Below, one piece after another: positions 62,416 to 64,000 of a DNA stretch of 64,000 nt. Position numbers and translations under genes: made by a program. The DNA is taken from contig CALUIB010000004.1 of NCBI GenBank assembly GCA_944320595.1, positions 62,001 through 126,000 of the forward strand, read 5' to 3'. Within the stretch, counting starts at the first letter, position 1; every line of letters starts with the position of its first letter. The notes below the pieces were generated by a model that made no database searches, had not been told where the DNA came from, and saw only the letters and a list, made by a program, of their open reading frames with translations. This stretch comes from an uncultured Muribaculaceae bacterium. GTDB taxonomy: Bacteria; Bacteroidota; Bacteroidia; Bacteroidales; Muribaculaceae.

Positions 62416-63000
62416 TTATCCCACCTTTATCAGCTGAATGTCGAAGATAAGCGTCATGTTGGGGCCGATGATGCCGCCCGCGCCTTGCGGCCCGTAAGCG
62501 AGGTCCGACGGCACGAATATACGCCACTCGGCACCCTGTTTCATCATTTGCAGGGCCTCGACCCACCCGGGTATCACCTGCGTGACACCGAATGTGGCAG
62601 GCTCGCCGCGCTCGACCGAGCTGTCGAACACACGCCCGTCGATAAGTGCTCCCGTGTAGTGCACGGTCACCGTGTCGGTAGGCTTTGGCGACACCCCTTC
62701 GCCCTCCTTGATTATCTCATATTGCAGCCCGCTTGCCGTGGTGTGCACCTCCGGCCGCTTGGCATTCTCGGCCAGGTATTGCTCGCCGGCTTTCTTGTTC
62801 ACTTCTTGCAGGCGGTTTTCCATCTCGGCAAAGAAACGGTTCACCGTCTGTTTCGCCTCGTCGAGCGACATTTGCGAAAGGTCGCCTTTGTAAGCTGCCT
62901 CCACGCCGGCAGCGAAATCGCCATAATTGATGCTCTCGATGCCCGAGCGCATGAAATTGTTCCCCATGCTCAAACCCAAGGCATAACTTAATTTATCCAT
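62416..63000 (-). CDS. FKBP-type peptidyl-prolyl isomerase, FklB-like
   Basis: 194 residues, without a signal peptide, so cytoplasmic. The N-terminal helical domain (MDKLSYALGLSMGNNFMRSG...FFAEMENRLQEVNKK) matches FklB/Mip dimerisation, followed by FKBP (about 95-192) with DTVTVHYTGALIDGRVFDSS, VIPGWVEALQMMKQGAEWRI and VPSDLAYGPQGAG. First gene of a two-gene unit; a TACCTTTG element at 63094-63087 lies upstream. Confidence 0.93.
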   Translation of the reverse strand: MDKLSYALGLSMGNNFMRSGIESINYGDFAAGVEAAYKGDLSQMSLDEAKQTVNRFFAEMENRLQEVNKKAGEQYLAENAKRPEVHTTASGLQYEIIKEGEGVSPKPTDTVTVHYTGALIDGRVFDSSVERGEPATFGVTQVIPGWVEALQMMKQGAEWRIFVPSDLAYGPQGAGGIIGPNMTLIFDIQLIKVG

Positions 63001-63196
63001 ATAATTGATGTTTCATTTACTGCTTAAACAATTGTGCGTTAACGGCATGGCACCAGCAAGCAGGCACCCGCCATGCTAATCGGCTACAAAGGTAGAGTTA
63101 AAAATAATCGCAGGCATTATATTTTCAGTAAAAAATATTAAATTTGCAATTAGGCAATAACGCAAAAGCATATTTAAAACCCAAATTACGAGTGTC

Positions 63197-63898
63197 ATGA
63201 AAAAATTAGTGGTTTCAACCGGAGCCGGCATAAGTGCCGAAAGCGGGCTATCGACCTACCGCGATGCCGGCGGCCTATGGGACAATTACCCAGTGATGCA
63301 AGTGGCCTCGGCCGACGGGTTCCGCCGCGACCCTGCACTGATACACCGTTTCTACAACGAACGCCGCGAGCAGCTCGTGGGCTGCAAGCCCAATGCCGCG
63401 CACTACGGGCTGAAGGAGCTTGAACGGCACTTCGACGTGAGGATTATAACGCAAAACGTCGATGACCTGCACGAACGCGCAGGCAGCACACACGTGCTGC
63501 ACCTGCATGGCGAACTGATGAAAGTGCGCTCGATGACGCACCCCGAGCGCGTGTATGACGTGCGCGACGTAACCGGCGGCAGCCTTGAGACCTCGCTCGA
63601 CACGCGCGACCCGTATGGCGACCCCGTCCGCCCGCACATAGTGTTCTTCCAGGAACCGGTGCCAAATTTCGCCCCGGCCGCCGAACTTGTGGAGCAGGCC
63701 GACATATTCGTGGTGATTGGCACGTCGCTCGTGGTTTACCCTGCCGCAAGCCTCATCTCATACGTCAAGAGCGGAGTACCCATCTATTACATCGACCCCC
63801 ACCCGGCCGACACCGGCTCGCTGCCAGTGACCGTAATACGCGAAAAGGCCACCACCGGGGTGCAAAAACTCGCCCAAATGCTCCTCCACGGCTCCTGA
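63197..63898 (+). CDS. cobB: NAD-dependent protein deacylase (sirtuin, CobB-like)
   Basis: 233 residues. Removes acyl groups from lysines using NAD. Motifs: STGAGISAESGLSTYR (7-22), QNVD (86-89), catalytic His104 in HLHGEL, and VVIGTSLVVYPAASL near 180. Tyr53 and Arg56 in FYNERRE correspond to the Tyr/Arg pair that binds succinyl or malonyl lysine in CobB/SIRT5, so desuccinylase activity is plausible. The four Cys of the usual zinc site are absent, as in several short bacterial sirtuins. Single gene. Confidence 0.93.
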   Translation: MKKLVVSTGAGISAESGLSTYRDAGGLWDNYPVMQVASADGFRRDPALIHRFYNERREQLVGCKPNAAHYGLKELERHFDVRIITQNVDDLHERAGSTHVLHLHGELMKVRSMTHPERVYDVRDVTGGSLETSLDTRDPYGDPVRPHIVFFQEPVPNFAPAAELVEQADIFVVIGTSLVVYPAASLISYVKSGVPIYYIDPHPADTGSLPVTVIREKATTGVQKLAQMLLHGS

Positions 63899-63933
63899 CC
63901 ATGCGGCCACACTGCGGCAAAGGCAGCATCTTA

Positions 63934-63965
63934 TTTGCAAGTTTTTAGGAAATAGATTAACTTTG
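63934..63965 (+). promoter_or_regulatory. Promoter of a gene beyond the window
   Basis: TTTG at 63934-63937, 20-base spacer, TAACTTTG at 63958-63965. The downstream gene is not visible. Confidence 0.65.
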
Positions 63966-64000
63966 TATTTGTAATTGTGGCACTGCCCCACGCTTGCGAT

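Overview
The window is a stretch of Bacteroidota chromosome, most likely from order Bacteroidales and possibly Muribaculaceae or a close relative; the family is inferred, not proven. The evidence is the Bacteroidota-type promoter pattern (TTTG, about 19-20 bases, TANNTTTG) in front of many genes, near absence of Shine-Dalgarno sequences, T9SS-type C-terminal tails on large secreted proteins, BspA-like leucine-rich repeats, and families typical of the phylum (DUF4954, DUF4919, DUF2851). The DNA is mostly GC-rich with dense coding. No tRNA, rRNA or CRISPR array was seen.

Layout. 1-9.1 kb: a cut-off secreted protein, a solitary tyrosine recombinase, rbfA with a LolC/E-type permease, rnz, a decayed toxin-antitoxin pair beside a 292-bp inverted-repeat element, a DUF4954 protein, and two secreted proteins. 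9.3-24.6 kb: DEAD-box helicase with an esterase-like hydrolase; a GNAT-comM-tadA run; an RNase H1/zinc-ribbon/membrane protein operon divergent from aroK; two glycosyltransferases; an orphan LytTR response regulator; an AAA-DUF4435 protein; a GNAT. 24.7-30.4 kb: a leftward run of rsh ((p)ppGpp), pgpH-like 7TM-HD hydrolase, a membrane protein and a DUF4919 protein. 30.6-43.7 kb: a three-gene operon of large secreted repeat proteins, one of 2699 residues. 44.2-54.2 kb: rubredoxin, an AAA_14/DUF4143 ATPase, then housekeeping genes on the plus strand (HAD phosphatase, ribF, upp, trmB, mrp, Cof phosphatase, sensor kinase, polyprenyl synthase, rnhB). 54.3-56.3 kb: an AT-richer type II restriction-modification pair of the Eco47II/GGNCC family. 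56.3-64 kb: vWA protein, Nudix regulator, DUF2851, asnA with a convergent Lrp/AsnC gene, two FKBP isomerases and a sirtuin.

The least explained content is between the genes: an inverted-repeat element whose arm supplies the stop codon of the DUF4954 gene; a dispersed repeat family (five places) built of 7-bp units plus an AT-rich palindrome, which tends to start at a stop codon; phased palindromes in front of the AAA_14 gene; a possible small RNA with 21-bp-spaced direct repeats between asnA and the Lrp gene; and a palindrome plus direct repeats between rnhA and aroK. Inside genes, the notable items are an AT-rich helical block within the 2699-residue protein and near-identical 366-bp tandem repeats in its neighbour. 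I saw no complete novel system that I can assert with confidence.
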